Of a DNA stretch of 64,000 bases, positions 10,461 through 19,480 are shown one piece after another. The position numbers were made by a program, and so were the translations under genes. Origin of the DNA: Caprella mutica (taxonomy: Eukaryota; Arthropoda; Malacostraca; Amphipoda; Caprellidae); contig CANNZV010001032.1 of assembly GCA_947561585.1 (NCBI GenBank), forward strand, positions 562,303 to 626,302, in the 5' to 3' direction. The number at the start of each line of letters is the position of its first letter. The stretch's first letter is position 1. The notes beneath the pieces were generated by a model. It was not told where the DNA came from and made no database searches. It was given only the letters and a program-made list of their open reading frames with translations.

Positions 10461-13193
10461 TCAGGCCGTCGAAGCCGCAGCGTCCATGACAGCTCGCAAC
10501 GTTCTCGCCAGCTCTTCAGAGTCGTAAGGCTTCTGCACAAAGCCCTCTGGCTTAGCGCCAGTCTCCTCAGCGAACTCATCTAGATCTACCAGATAGCCAC
10601 TACACACCACCACGGGAATAGGCGGATAGTCACCAGCACGCAGGTTCCGGAAGGTATCGCGCCCAGACATCTTAGGCATCGTCAGATCCAGCATGATGAT
10701 AGCGATTTCGTCGCCACGCTCACCGATGATCTCCATGCCTCTTCACCATCACCAGCCACAACCACATTGTAACCATGATGCTTAAGCACGCCTTGTCCGA
10801 CCATACGCACCACAGGCTCGTCATCGACTAGCAGAACTGTTTCCGTGCCACTTTAACCGCTTCTTTCTTTGTTTCCATAATTTCAGGGAGATCATCCACG
10901 TCACCTCTCGGCAAATAGATGTGAAATGTCGTACCAACGCCCTCTTCAGACTCACATGCAATCCAACCACCATGCTGCTGAATGATACCGTAGGAAGTCG
11001 CCAGCCCAAGACCCGTTCCCTTCCCTGCTCTTTCGTCGTAAAGAACGGCTCAAAGATATTGGCCTTCACCTCGGAACTCATTCCTGAACCAGTATCCTCT
11101 ACTGAAATACGGACATAGTCACCAGGATTTGCGTCGCTCACCAGGGAGGCATGAAATTCATCGATCTCCAAATTGTTTGATCCAATCCTTACCCGTCCCT
11201 TAACCTCACCAATCGCGTCTTTGGCATTCACAGCCATGTTCATGATCACTTGCTGCACCTGATTAGGGTCAGCGGAGATCGCCCAGAGATCATCTTTGAG
11301 GTCTAGCATAATTTGAATTCTAGGGTCAATGGAATGAATCAATAAATCTCGAACCTCCCCGGCAATCTCATTCACATCGCATCGCTCCAGCTTCAAATGA
11401 CTGAGACGAGAGAAGCCAAGTAATTGCTTCACCAACTCCGCCGCACGCTGCCCAGCATGCTTCGCCGAAGCTACCAAATGATCTATCTTTTCTGGATGCA
11501 CCTCTTGGTTCATCTGGGCGAGTGAAAGATTGCCGATGATGCCGGTCAAAAGATTATTGAAATCGTGAGCAACACCACCCGCTAGTCGACCCACCGCTTC
11601 CATCTTCTGCGCTTGCCGCAAACCATTTTCTAGTTGTCGCTGCTGGGTCAAATCCCGGAACATCCACAATCGAGCAAAGGTCACATTCGACGCATTCTTC
11701 ACTGGCGCACTGTAGATAGTCACCACCATCTCACAGGGCTCTACGACAGACCATTCGTCTTCATCTACAAAGCTCAGACTATCATTACAGCGCTTCCAAT
11801 GATCAGCGAACCGATCGTGCTCCAAGAAGCAATTGCCCACCTTCTCTTGAAGCTGAGCAGGATCCATCTCAGTCGCCCCATCAATCCCAAACAATTCACA
11901 GAACCTACGATTGGCTGTCAGAACCTCACCGTCAGTCTTCACTACAAGAATAGCTTCCTGCGTAGAATCGTAAGACGCCCTTAGCTGGGCAGTGAGATCA
12001 GACAACTGTTCCTGTGACTCGCGCAAGTTGCGAGTCCGCTCTTGCACCAATGACTCCAACCCCTCGCGATGCTGCCTCAACTCTCCCACCATCTGATTGA
12101 AGTCTCGCGCCAAATCCTTCATCTCTTGAGGACCTATTTCAGGGATTTGTGTGGCAAGTTTGCCCTTAGCGACTTGGCGGGCAGCCTGAGAAACTCTGGT
12201 TACTGGTTCTGACAATCGTCTAGACAGCCAGATACCTATCAATATCGCAAATGATAATGTACCTAACCCCGCCAGAAGCGTATGTTCGGTATTCTCTTTG
12301 ATGAGCTGGTCAGCTTCTTCTTTGGATTTAAAGCCAATAAGCACCCACTCTTCAGGCACACTCTTGCCCCGAGTTTTACGATCATACGGGTGTATGCGAT
12401 GGGAGGTGTATACTTCTTCTCCATAGTTACCTCTTACTTCACTCAGCCACCTATCTGAGGTATGCTGGGTGTCAAATTTCGCCGGATCGAATATTCTAGA
12501 ACGATTCGGATGATACAGCGGATTATTGCTGCGATCCAAGAGCACAAAGAATCCGGTATCGCCCATCCGAGAAGCATCGATAGATTCCCAGAGTAGCTGG
12601 AAATCCAGGCTCGCATGAATAACAAAGGCGACCTCACCACCATCCATCACCGGCAAAGAGAAGACTACTTCCACCTTTGGAGTCTCATTCTCTTCTGAAA
12701 CAGAGTCTGGAATACGTGGGTTGGAAATCGAGGCGTGTCCATCTACCGCAGTCTGGTGCTCTAAGGTATCACCCTTCTCGTAACCAAGATTTGTTGCCTT
12801 AGTCGTGGATGCAACATAGGCGCCGCTCCGACCATGGAGGGCAATATCAAAGAATTGAGTATAATTACTGGCAACCCGAGTAAACTCTTGGCGTTTTTCA
12901 TTTAGGAACTTTTCATAAGCCTCTGCTCGCTCATCCTCCGTCCAGTCAGGATCTTCTACAAATTGGCGACGAATGATCTGATTCGTAGTAAGATTCTGTA
13001 GATTCTTATTCGAATTGTCTAAGAATACCGTAACCTTGCGACCCACCTCTTCGGTGAATCCCGCCATTTGATCGAACTGTGACTCTTCAATAGCTCGCCG
13101 GGTCAACGTCTGGCTAATAAAGAGGATTACCAGCAGGGGAACTAGTCCGGCTGCTAGCAGAACCAGAAGAACTCGATTTCGAATGGATGTCAT
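10461..13193 (-). CDS. Hybrid sensor histidine kinase (Cache-like sensor, HAMP, PAS, HisKA, HATPase, REC), three apparent frameshifts
   Basis: A signalling protein of about 911 residues. An N-terminal membrane helix ([19 protein letters not shown]) and a second near residue 310 enclose a large periplasmic sensor domain of the dCache type. HAMP and PAS regions follow, then the HisKA box [19 protein letters not shown] with the phospho-accepting histidine near residue 545, and the ATPase motifs [17 protein letters not shown] and [13 protein letters not shown]. Single-base shifts near 11022, 10853 and 10738 break the C-terminal third. In the shifted frames a receiver domain is clear: [11 protein letters not shown], phospho-acceptor [13 protein letters not shown] and conserved lysine FVQKPYD. 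The start ATG overlaps the PotD-like stop by 4 bases, so the lipoprotein probably supplies or modulates the signal. Confidence 0.88.
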
Positions 13194-14350
13194 TCTGTAT
13201 CGGCGTCTTCAGCTTCAACAAGCTCGCCAGAGATTGCTCGTTTGTTCTTCACGCGATCCCAGCCCTTGTTGAGAGCGCGCACGCGAACGTCATCGACCTC
13301 TTCGAGAAACGCACACTTTCGCACGACTTCGTCCACTGGATAAATAGTCGTATCAGCTTTAAGTTCTGGCATTAATGCTGCGTGATTAAGCGCTGCCAAA
13401 TTGGGAGATGCGTACCACAATTCATTCGAGCTTTCTGCTGCTATTCGAGCATCAGCCATGAAATTGATAAACTCATGAGCTAAATCAACTGACCTACTGT
13501 CACGTGAAATCGCAAAACTATCCGTCCATCGAGTAGCACCCTCTTCGGGGATAAAGAATCCAATGTTCTCACTATCTCCGGCAATGAGAGCTGCGTCACC
13601 GCTATACATCATGGCTATGTGACTTTCGCCTTTCTCAAGATGGCGCTTCATTTCATTGTCGGAACCGAACTTCGCTTTGGCATCAACCGCATCCAGCAGC
13701 CTATTAGTAGCAGCATCGAGCTCTGAGAGGCTATTGGAGTTCATGTCGTGTCCTAAGACACGAAGCGCTGCAGCAAAGCACTCCATCCTTTCATCCAGAA
13801 ATGACACCTTTCCTTTGTGTTCAGGAGAAAACAGGACTTTCCAACTCTTCTCAATGTCCTGCACGAGATCAGTGCGATAGGCGATAAGCGTCGTGCCCCA
13901 CATGTATGGCACGGAGTAGCGAAAACCCTTATCATACGTAGCACCGGCCCGGAATTCTGGATCAATGTTTGTTATGTTGGGAACCTTCCCGTGGTCAAGT
14001 GGGCGCAGTAACCTCAAAGCTTTGGCCCGCTTCATCGACGCGTCATCAAGTACGATTACGTCATAGTTTGCCCCTTCTGACTTAAGATTTTGAAACACTT
14101 CATCAGTGTTTTCATACTTTTTATAGACTACGGTTAGACCGAATTTAGCCTCAAATTCACGCAGTAAATCGTCCGCGAAATATTCATCCCAAGAATAGAG
14201 AGTAAGGACATTCGAACTTTCCGGTCTTTCTACATTGACCACAACATCGGAGGTATTTGAAGAACCCTTATCGCAGCCGACAAGGACAAAAGAAAGCAGA
14301 GCAAGAAGCAGGCCCAGCGCTATTCGGTGTGCATGGTCTAAGTATCTCAT
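13190..14350 (-). CDS. PotD-like polyamine-binding lipoprotein
   Basis: Extracytoplasmic solute-binding protein of the spermidine/putrescine family. Residues 1-26 form a lipoprotein signal ending in the lipobox LVGC with Cys26. The mature part starts with LTLYSWDEYFADDLLREFEA, the typical PotD opening, and contains YDVIVLDDASMKRAK, VPYMWGTTLIAYRTD and FIPEEGATRWTDSFAIS, corresponding to the bilobed fold. No polyamine permease or ATPase is adjacent. Instead the stop codon overlaps the start of the hybrid kinase (ATGA), and the two are co-directional. I infer a ligand-sensing role rather than transport. Ligand identity is not established by sequence alone. Confidence 0.85.
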   Translation of the reverse strand: MRYLDHAHRIALGLLLALLSFVLVGCDKGSSNTSDVVVNVERPESSNVLTLYSWDEYFADDLLREFEAKFGLTVVYKKYENTDEVFQNLKSEGANYDVIVLDDASMKRAKALRLLRPLDHGKVPNITNIDPEFRAGATYDKGFRYSVPYMWGTTLIAYRTDLVQDIEKSWKVLFSPEHKGKVSFLDERMECFAAALRVLGHDMNSNSLSELDAATNRLLDAVDAKAKFGSDNEMKRHLEKGESHIAMMYSGDAALIAGDSENIGFFIPEEGATRWTDSFAISRDSRSVDLAHEFINFMADARIAAESSNELWYASPNLAALNHAALMPELKADTTIYPVDEVVRKCAFLEEVDDVRVRALNKGWDRVKNKRAISGELVEAEDADTE

Positions 14351-14519
14351 AGGGAATTGTTCACAGGAAAGAAGACGACGGCAGGGGCCTTCTGAAATGT
14401 GATGTTAATCTTTCAATTATTAGATTGATTCAAAAAACCATAATTTCAACCAAATACTTTTTGCAGGCTCTGAACGTCTATGTTGTAGGTCCAATGCATA
14501 CGGACTAGAAGGCCGCGAC

Positions 14520-15869
14520 GTGGCCGATCAAAGCAAAGCAAATTCAATGATCCCCCCTGCCCCTAAGCATCTTCTTCGAAAGATGCTGCTGCTCTCAGCT
14601 CCAATAATTGCGACTCAGTATTCGCTGGTTCTTATGCAATTCATTGATGCTTGGATGCTTGGCTCGATAGGAAGTGCCGAACTAGCGGCGGTCACTCCCG
14701 CTGGACTGCTCATCCAAGTGCTCGTAAGTTTTGGCGCAGGATTTCTCACTGCGGTGGTAACTCTCGTCGCTCACGCTCTGGGCAAGGGCCAAACCTCTCT
14801 CTGCAGATCGTATGGTAAGCAGGGACTGATAGCTGGAGCGGTCGGAGGACTTTGCTGCATAGCTCTTTGGCCATTAGCTGAGCCGATCTTTCGAGCTATG
14901 GGACATCCTCCGGTCGTGATGCATTTTGAGACGATTTACTTCCAGGTGAGTTTGATCTCCATTGCGCCCCAGCTCATCGCTATCGCAGCTTCAAATTTCT
15001 TCATTGGGATTCAACGAACTGGCCTTGCTATGGCAGGCAGCATTTGCGGAATGTTGTCTAACGTATTTCTAAATTACGCGCTGATCTTTGGCGCATTTGG
15101 GTTTCCCGAATTGGGTTTCGTTGGGGCCGCGTGGGGAACCGTGCTAGCCTCGTGTATTCAAGCTGTAGTTATGTTAGTTATGATGGCGGCATGGGGTGCT
15201 CGTCGCCCGAAGGGACGCGATACGGCGATAGATTGGAAGCCGATCACTGCTATGGGGCTTCCAGCCGCAATTCAGGGAGCCCTCGATATCCTCTCGTGGG
15301 GAGTTGTCTTGACGATGCTTATTGGGAAATTTGGAACAGCTCATTTAGCCGCGGCTACGATTCTGATAAGATGCATGCAAATCTCTTTCCTTCCTTCGGA
15401 TGGTCTCGCTGCAGCACTACAAACTATGGTCGGAGAATCGCTCGGAAAGAATAATACTTCAGAAGCAATGATAATCACGAGCATCGGGCTCAAGATAATC
15501 GTGACCTATATGTTTGGTATGGGGGTCGCGTTCTACTTCTTTCGTGCAGATATCATCACCTTCTTTTCTGATGATCCTGAAGTCATCATTATCGGAATAA
15601 AAGCCATGGTCTTCGTTTCATTCTTTCAAGTGTTCGACGCTTTTAATGTCACCTTCATTAATGCTCTTCACGGTGCAGGTGACACGCTGCGACCGATGCT
15701 ATTGAATGCCTTCCTGAGCGTCTTCATTCTATGGTTAGGTGGATCGATTGTTGTTCACTATCTGCCGCATCTCTCGTCTTACGGTATCTGGTTGGTGGCA
15801 TCGATCTATATCTTCGCGCAAGGCATCAGCTTTCGTGAGCGATGGCGGCGCCGAGCTTGGGCGTCGTAG
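14520..15869 (+). CDS. MATE-family multidrug/sodium antiporter
   Basis: Integral membrane exporter of 449 residues with roughly twelve hydrophobic segments in two pseudo-symmetrical halves. Typical features are SAPIIATQYSLVLMQFIDAW near the N-terminus, AELAAVTPAGLL, FFIGIQRTGLAMAGSI and LPSDGLAAALQTMVGESLG at the start of the second half. The start is GTG at 14520, preceded by a weak AGAAGG seven bases upstream; ATG at 14550 is an alternative. The C-terminus ends in RERWRRRAWAS, close to the expected family end. Substrate is unknown. It stands alone, divergent from the PotD-like operon with 169 bases between them. Confidence 0.92.
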   Translation: MADQSKANSMIPPAPKHLLRKMLLLSAPIIATQYSLVLMQFIDAWMLGSIGSAELAAVTPAGLLIQVLVSFGAGFLTAVVTLVAHALGKGQTSLCRSYGKQGLIAGAVGGLCCIALWPLAEPIFRAMGHPPVVMHFETIYFQVSLISIAPQLIAIAASNFFIGIQRTGLAMAGSICGMLSNVFLNYALIFGAFGFPELGFVGAAWGTVLASCIQAVVMLVMMAAWGARRPKGRDTAIDWKPITAMGLPAAIQGALDILSWGVVLTMLIGKFGTAHLAAATILIRCMQISFLPSDGLAAALQTMVGESLGKNNTSEAMIITSIGLKIIVTYMFGMGVAFYFFRADIITFFSDDPEVIIIGIKAMVFVSFFQVFDAFNVTFINALHGAGDTLRPMLLNAFLSVFILWLGGSIVVHYLPHLSSYGIWLVASIYIFAQGISFRERWRRRAWAS

Positions 15870-15907
15870 GGCGCAACCGGATCGCTCCAGAACAGGTATT
15901 GCATTAC

Positions 15908-15949
15908 TCTGTATTTACGAATTCACCGAATTGATATGATAAATACAGA
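15908..15949. repeat. Inverted repeat downstream of the MATE gene
   Basis: Ten-base arms TCTGTATTTA (15908-15917) and TAAATACAGA (15940-15949) match perfectly around a 22-base interior. The run that follows on the plus strand is A-rich, not T-rich, so it does not look like a terminator of the MATE gene. It lies between the MATE stop and the IS4-type element, in a 190-base stretch with no gene. Function unknown. Confidence 0.4.
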
Positions 15950-16053
15950 TTAAAAAAAACATTTCTTGGTTTCAACTTGCTAGTGCAAGACAGCTGAGAA
16001 GTAAAAGTGTGAGTATCGCAGTTGTGTTGGTGTGATCTCTAAGCAAATTGTCT

Positions 16054-17547
16054 AGCCGATTTCACAGTGATCCCATAGGGCTAACTGAAAAGATAGGCTG
16101 GGATCTCTGGGTCTAGTCTGCTACAGGCAGACTTAGTGAAAAAGCAACCTCATCGATCCCAGCCAAGAAGTAGATTCTCCATTCTCAACGCGGTTTGCAA
16201 GTATATCCCGCCTTGTCTCGTCTCCAAGTTGGCCCGCAAGCACGGCTGCGACAAGCAATCTCGAACGTTCTCCCCCTGGAGCCATCTCGTTGCCCTGATC
16301 TATGGCCAAATGACCAGGGCGCTTAGTTTAAACGATATCTGTGACGGGCTTCAAAATCACCCAGGAAAGTTGGCCACGATCAGAGGAGCGACAGCCCCTC
16401 GGCGCAACACTTTCTCAAATGCAAACCGCACGCGTAATCCCGCCATGGCCGAGGAGCTCTTCTGGAAAGTGCTCGAACATTGTGAGAATCAATCCCCGGG
16501 ATTTGGTAGGCGAAGTCGTTACAGCAAACTTCCAACGCGATTCAAATGTCCGGTCCACGCGGTCGACTCCACGACCATTGCCCTGGTTGCCAACTGCATG
16601 GACTGGGCCAAGCACCGGCGGCGAAAAGCTGCAGCGAAGTGTCATCTCCGCCTAAACATGCAGGACATGCTTCCAAAGTTTGCCGTTGTTGATACGGCCA
16701 ACGAAAGCGATTCCAAGCGAGCATGGGAAGTCTGTCACGGTATCAAGGCCGGGGAAATCGTGGTCTTTGACAAGGCCTATGTCGACTTCGATCATCTCTA
16801 TGAACTGGCGAGCGAAGACATCACGTGGATCACGCGTGCCAAAGACAACATGAGTTACCGAGTGGCCAAGAAACGCCAGCCCCCCAAAGTCCAAGGCAAA
16901 GTGCGACGTGATGACGAGATCATTTTGAAGACGCCGAAGAGTAAAGCTGCCTACCCACAACGACTTCGGCGGGTCGAAGCACGAGTGCTCGTCAACGGTG
17001 AAGAGAAAACCATGGTCTTCATCACCAATAACATGGACCTGGCTGCCAGCAGCATCTGTGATCTCTACAAGAGTCGTTGGGCGATTGAAGTCTTCTTCAA
17101 GGAACTCAAGCAATGCCTACAGCTCTGCGACTTCATTGGTCACAATGAGAAAGCCGTCAAGTGGCAGATCTGGGTCGCCTTCCTCACTTACATCATCTTG
17201 CGCTACCTTGCCTACCTCAGTCGCTGGCAGCACAGCTTCACTCGGTTATGGACACTGATTCGAGGAGTCTTGTGGTCACGGTTAGACCTACTGGGACTGC
17301 TCCAAAGCTATGGGACAGCCGGTGGGTGCTTCAGAGCACTGGGGCAGCCCGAACAGGCCTATCTCCCAGGATATCGGCCAACTTGAATGGGACAGCCAAG
17401 CCGCTCGACCACCCTAACTCCTCCGATCATCCTACGAACCTGAGTTTGCGCGATCCGAAAGCTGGCTCAGAGCCCCTTTTAAACAAGGGACTCACGCAAC
17501 CATATTGCCCTGTTTCAGGCAGCTATGGGACCACTGTGAGCCGATTT
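16054..17547 (+). mobile_element. IS4-family insertion sequence with 9-bp target duplication
   Basis: The element itself is 16063-17538 (1476 bp). Its ends carry 16-base inverted repeats, CACAGTGATCCCATAG at 16063-16078 and the complement of CACAGTGGTCCCATAG at 17523-17538, differing at one base. Both sides are flanked by the identical 9-mer AGCCGATTT (16054-16062 and 17539-17547), a target duplication of a length typical for IS4. One transposase gene fills the element. The intact flanks and intact frame suggest a recent, possibly active insertion. The interrupted sequence is not a recognisable gene. Confidence 0.88.
16136..17386 (+). CDS. IS4-family transposase
   Basis: DDE transposase of 416 residues. 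The N-terminal part has the DUF4372-like sequence FSPWSHLVALIYGQMTRALS. The catalytic core shows AVDSTTIALVAN (first Asp), VVFDKAYVDFDHL (second Asp) and YKSRWAIEVFFKELKQ, which fits the IS4 signature Y-x2-R-x3-E-x6-K exactly. Start is GTG at 16136, 73 bases inside the left inverted repeat. The gene is unbroken. It acts on the ends described for the element that contains it. Confidence 0.92.
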   Translation: MKKQPHRSQPRSRFSILNAVCKYIPPCLVSKLARKHGCDKQSRTFSPWSHLVALIYGQMTRALSLNDICDGLQNHPGKLATIRGATAPRRNTFSNANRTRNPAMAEELFWKVLEHCENQSPGFGRRSRYSKLPTRFKCPVHAVDSTTIALVANCMDWAKHRRRKAAAKCHLRLNMQDMLPKFAVVDTANESDSKRAWEVCHGIKAGEIVVFDKAYVDFDHLYELASEDITWITRAKDNMSYRVAKKRQPPKVQGKVRRDDEIILKTPKSKAAYPQRLRRVEARVLVNGEEKTMVFITNNMDLAASSICDLYKSRWAIEVFFKELKQCLQLCDFIGHNEKAVKWQIWVAFLTYIILRYLAYLSRWQHSFTRLWTLIRGVLWSRLDLLGLLQSYGTAGGCFRALGQPEQAYLPGYRPT

Positions 17548-17705
17548 CTGGATGCCCATCAACGGCGTTCTTAGCCAAATGAAGCATAGTCCTCGCTCGC
17601 TGAACATGATGACTGGTGGCGGCGGAAGCAAAGGTGTCCAGTGATCCCGCAGGAACAGAGCGCAGCGCAGTGACGAGGACAGCACTTGATTCCTTTGCTG
17701 TAGCT

Positions 17706-18801
17706 GGCGGATTGTTCTGGTTCAGAGATGCTGGTCGGAGACTCTCTTTGCGCGACTATTGCTCAGGCAGCACGTAAGCGATGAATGTAATCAGCAGGAG
17801 AAGCAAAGTCGAGTGTTTTGCGAGGCCGTTCGTTGATCTCCTCTTCAACCCAGTTGAGAGTGCTTTGGCTTACCTCTGCGAAACTTTCACCTTTCGGATA
17901 GTATTGACGTAGGAGCCCGTTGTGATTCTCGACCAGCCCCTTCTCCCATGAGTGATAGGGCGTGCAGAAGTAGCCCTTAGCACCAAGTTTTCGTGTAACC
18001 TCGAGATGGTCGGCGAACTCAAGTCCATTGTCATAGGTCAACGACCTCACTTTGTAGCCACGAAGCCGACTGACGATAGCACTTGCTACCGTGGACGCTT
18101 TCTTGTCTTTAAGCTTCTCGAACAGGCTGTAGCGGCTCTTACGATCCACCATACTAAGAATGAAGCCTGTTCCTTTAGCTCCTTCGACAAGATCAACCTC
18201 CCAATCCCCATAGAACTTTCGGGCTTCCACCGATGCAGGACGCTGCGAAATGTCGACTCGACCAACGATCTGACTACGAGTGCCTTTCACACGGGGTCTA
18301 CGGCGACGACGAGAGTTGATTCTCAAGCATACAAAGAGTTCTCCGCCTGCCTTCTTATCCCTAGCGATGTAGCGATAGATCGTTTCGTGACTAATGGTCT
18401 CGCTGTTATCTCTGCGTAACGAGCCCGAAATCTGCTCTGGACTGTGTAGCAGACGAAGGCGCTCTTCGACTTCGTCTGCAACGCGGCCTACAATCTTCGG
18501 TCTCTTCCGCTGCCTCGCTTTACGTTCAGCAGCAAACGCCCCGGCCTGCTTGGGCCGATACCCGCGCTGCCCCGAGTTGCGTTGGATTTCTCTGCCTATC
18601 GTACTTCCGTGAAACCCAAGAGCGTCCGCGATCTCGGAATGGCTATTCCCTTGCCGAAGCATACGGGAGATGGTATTTCTGTCATGTTGGCACAGGCGTC
18701 GGTAAGTCTTTGGCATTGTTTGGTTTAGAAGTTGAGCGATGCTCTACCACCTTACCACGTCTCTGCCGACATTCTTTGTGCGCTAGCAAGTTGAATCCGC
18801 C
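17706..18801 (-). mobile_element. IS30-family insertion sequence (boundaries tentative)
   Basis: Built around the IS30-type transposase gene 17763-18716. Possible imperfect ends are GGCGGATTGTTCTGGTT at 17706-17722 and the complement of GGCGGATTCAACTTGCT at 18785-18801, identical at 12 of 17 positions with the outer 8 perfect. I could not find a convincing target duplication, so these limits are a best guess. The stretch 17548-17705 between the two insertion sequences has no gene that I can support. Confidence 0.55.
17763..18716 (-). CDS. IS30-family transposase
   Basis: Transposase of 317 residues, normal for IS30. An N-terminal helix-turn-helix is visible (HSEIADALGFHGSTIGREIQ), then HSPEQISGSLRRD and SHETIYRYIA, typical of IS30. 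The DDE core is DWEVDLVEGAKGTGFILSMV, LTYDNGLEFADH and WEKGLVENHNGLLRQYYPKG. The frame is complete, so the copy may be functional. It is transcribed toward the IS4-type element. Confidence 0.92.
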   Translation of the reverse strand: MPKTYRRLCQHDRNTISRMLRQGNSHSEIADALGFHGSTIGREIQRNSGQRGYRPKQAGAFAAERKARQRKRPKIVGRVADEVEERLRLLHSPEQISGSLRRDNSETISHETIYRYIARDKKAGGELFVCLRINSRRRRRPRVKGTRSQIVGRVDISQRPASVEARKFYGDWEVDLVEGAKGTGFILSMVDRKSRYSLFEKLKDKKASTVASAIVSRLRGYKVRSLTYDNGLEFADHLEVTRKLGAKGYFCTPYHSWEKGLVENHNGLLRQYYPKGESFAEVSQSTLNWVEEEINERPRKTLDFASPADYIHRLRAA

Positions 18802-18864
18802 TTTGATAAATGGGTCAATCTCGGAGGATTACTTTTGACGCTTAAGATCTGCCTAATATATACT

Positions 18865-18893
18865 ATATCTTACACTTGGTAAGTGTAAGATAT
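18865..18893. promoter_or_regulatory. Perfect 13-bp hairpin immediately before the SET gene start
   Basis: Arms ATATCTTACACTT (18865-18877) and AAGTGTAAGATAT (18881-18893) pair perfectly around the loop GGT. The right arm is followed by TTTTAG and then the ATG at 18899. The structure would occupy the place where a ribosome binding site should be. It could be an operator, a start-site-masking RNA hairpin or a weak terminator with its short T run. Which of these applies cannot be told from sequence. Confidence 0.5.
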
Positions 18894-18898
18894 TTTAG

Positions 18899-19480
18899 AT
18901 GGCCGCATCCTGTAATTACAATCATAAGCTACTGTTAGGTCCTAGCCCTCTTGGGTTGGGGCTAGTGGCGCGTAATTCTATCCTAGCGGGTGACGTTTGC
19001 GGTTACCTATCAGGTCGATTGATTGGGTTTCAAGAATCAACTACTGAGGAGGGATGCAACTCGGTTCAAGTCGGGCCTGGAATCTATGTCCTGCCGTCCT
19101 TTCCAATTTTATATGCCAATCATTCATGTGAGCCGAATGCGGGCTTGAGCCATGATCTCTCCTTGATCGCGATAGAAGACATCGCTCAAGGAGAAGAGCT
19201 GTTTATTGACTACTCAACAACGATGTATGAGCGGCACTTTACGATGGAGTGCCTGTGTGGGACGCCATCTTGTCGAGGGGCTATCACTGATTTTGACTTG
19301 TTACCTGTCGATTTACAGTTGGAATACATGGATAAAGGCATCGTCCAGTCTTTCATTGCTGAGAAGGTTTGGTCGCACATTCACCGGACTTCTTCGGGTC
19401 TAGTGGAGGCTATTATCGAGGAATGCGGTGAACCCGCAGGTGTCGATCGCGTTAGGTTTCTTGAGGGCGCTGCTCACTAA
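18899..19480 (+). CDS. SET domain-containing protein (putative protein-lysine methyltransferase)
   Basis: A stand-alone SET protein of 193 residues. The N-terminus has GLGLVARNSILAGDVCGYLSG. The SAM-binding/pseudoknot motif NHSCEPNAG begins at residue 74, followed by EDIAQGEELFIDYS. A post-SET-like cysteine cluster CLCGTPSCRG follows. SET enzymes transfer methyl groups from SAM to lysine side chains; bacterial members have scattered distribution, and the substrate here is unknown. The gene follows the IS30 element after 182 bases and a perfect hairpin abuts its ATG. Its 3' end overlaps the convergent molybdopterin-domain gene by 4 bases. Horizontal acquisition is possible but not shown. Confidence 0.85.
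   Translation: MAASCNYNHKLLLGPSPLGLGLVARNSILAGDVCGYLSGRLIGFQESTTEEGCNSVQVGPGIYVLPSFPILYANHSCEPNAGLSHDLSLIAIEDIAQGEELFIDYSTTMYERHFTMECLCGTPSCRGAITDFDLLPVDLQLEYMDKGIVQSFIAEKVWSHIHRTSSGLVEAIIEECGEPAGVDRVRFLEGAAH

Noticed and set aside
13190..14350. Polyamine ABC uptake operon
   Set aside because: No permease or ATPase gene follows; the next genes are a sensor kinase and a heme protein.
14351..14519. Promoter and operator sites in the PotD/MATE divergent gap
   Set aside because: A TTGCAG and a later TATGTT are present but separated by only 12 bases; no reliable assignment can be made.
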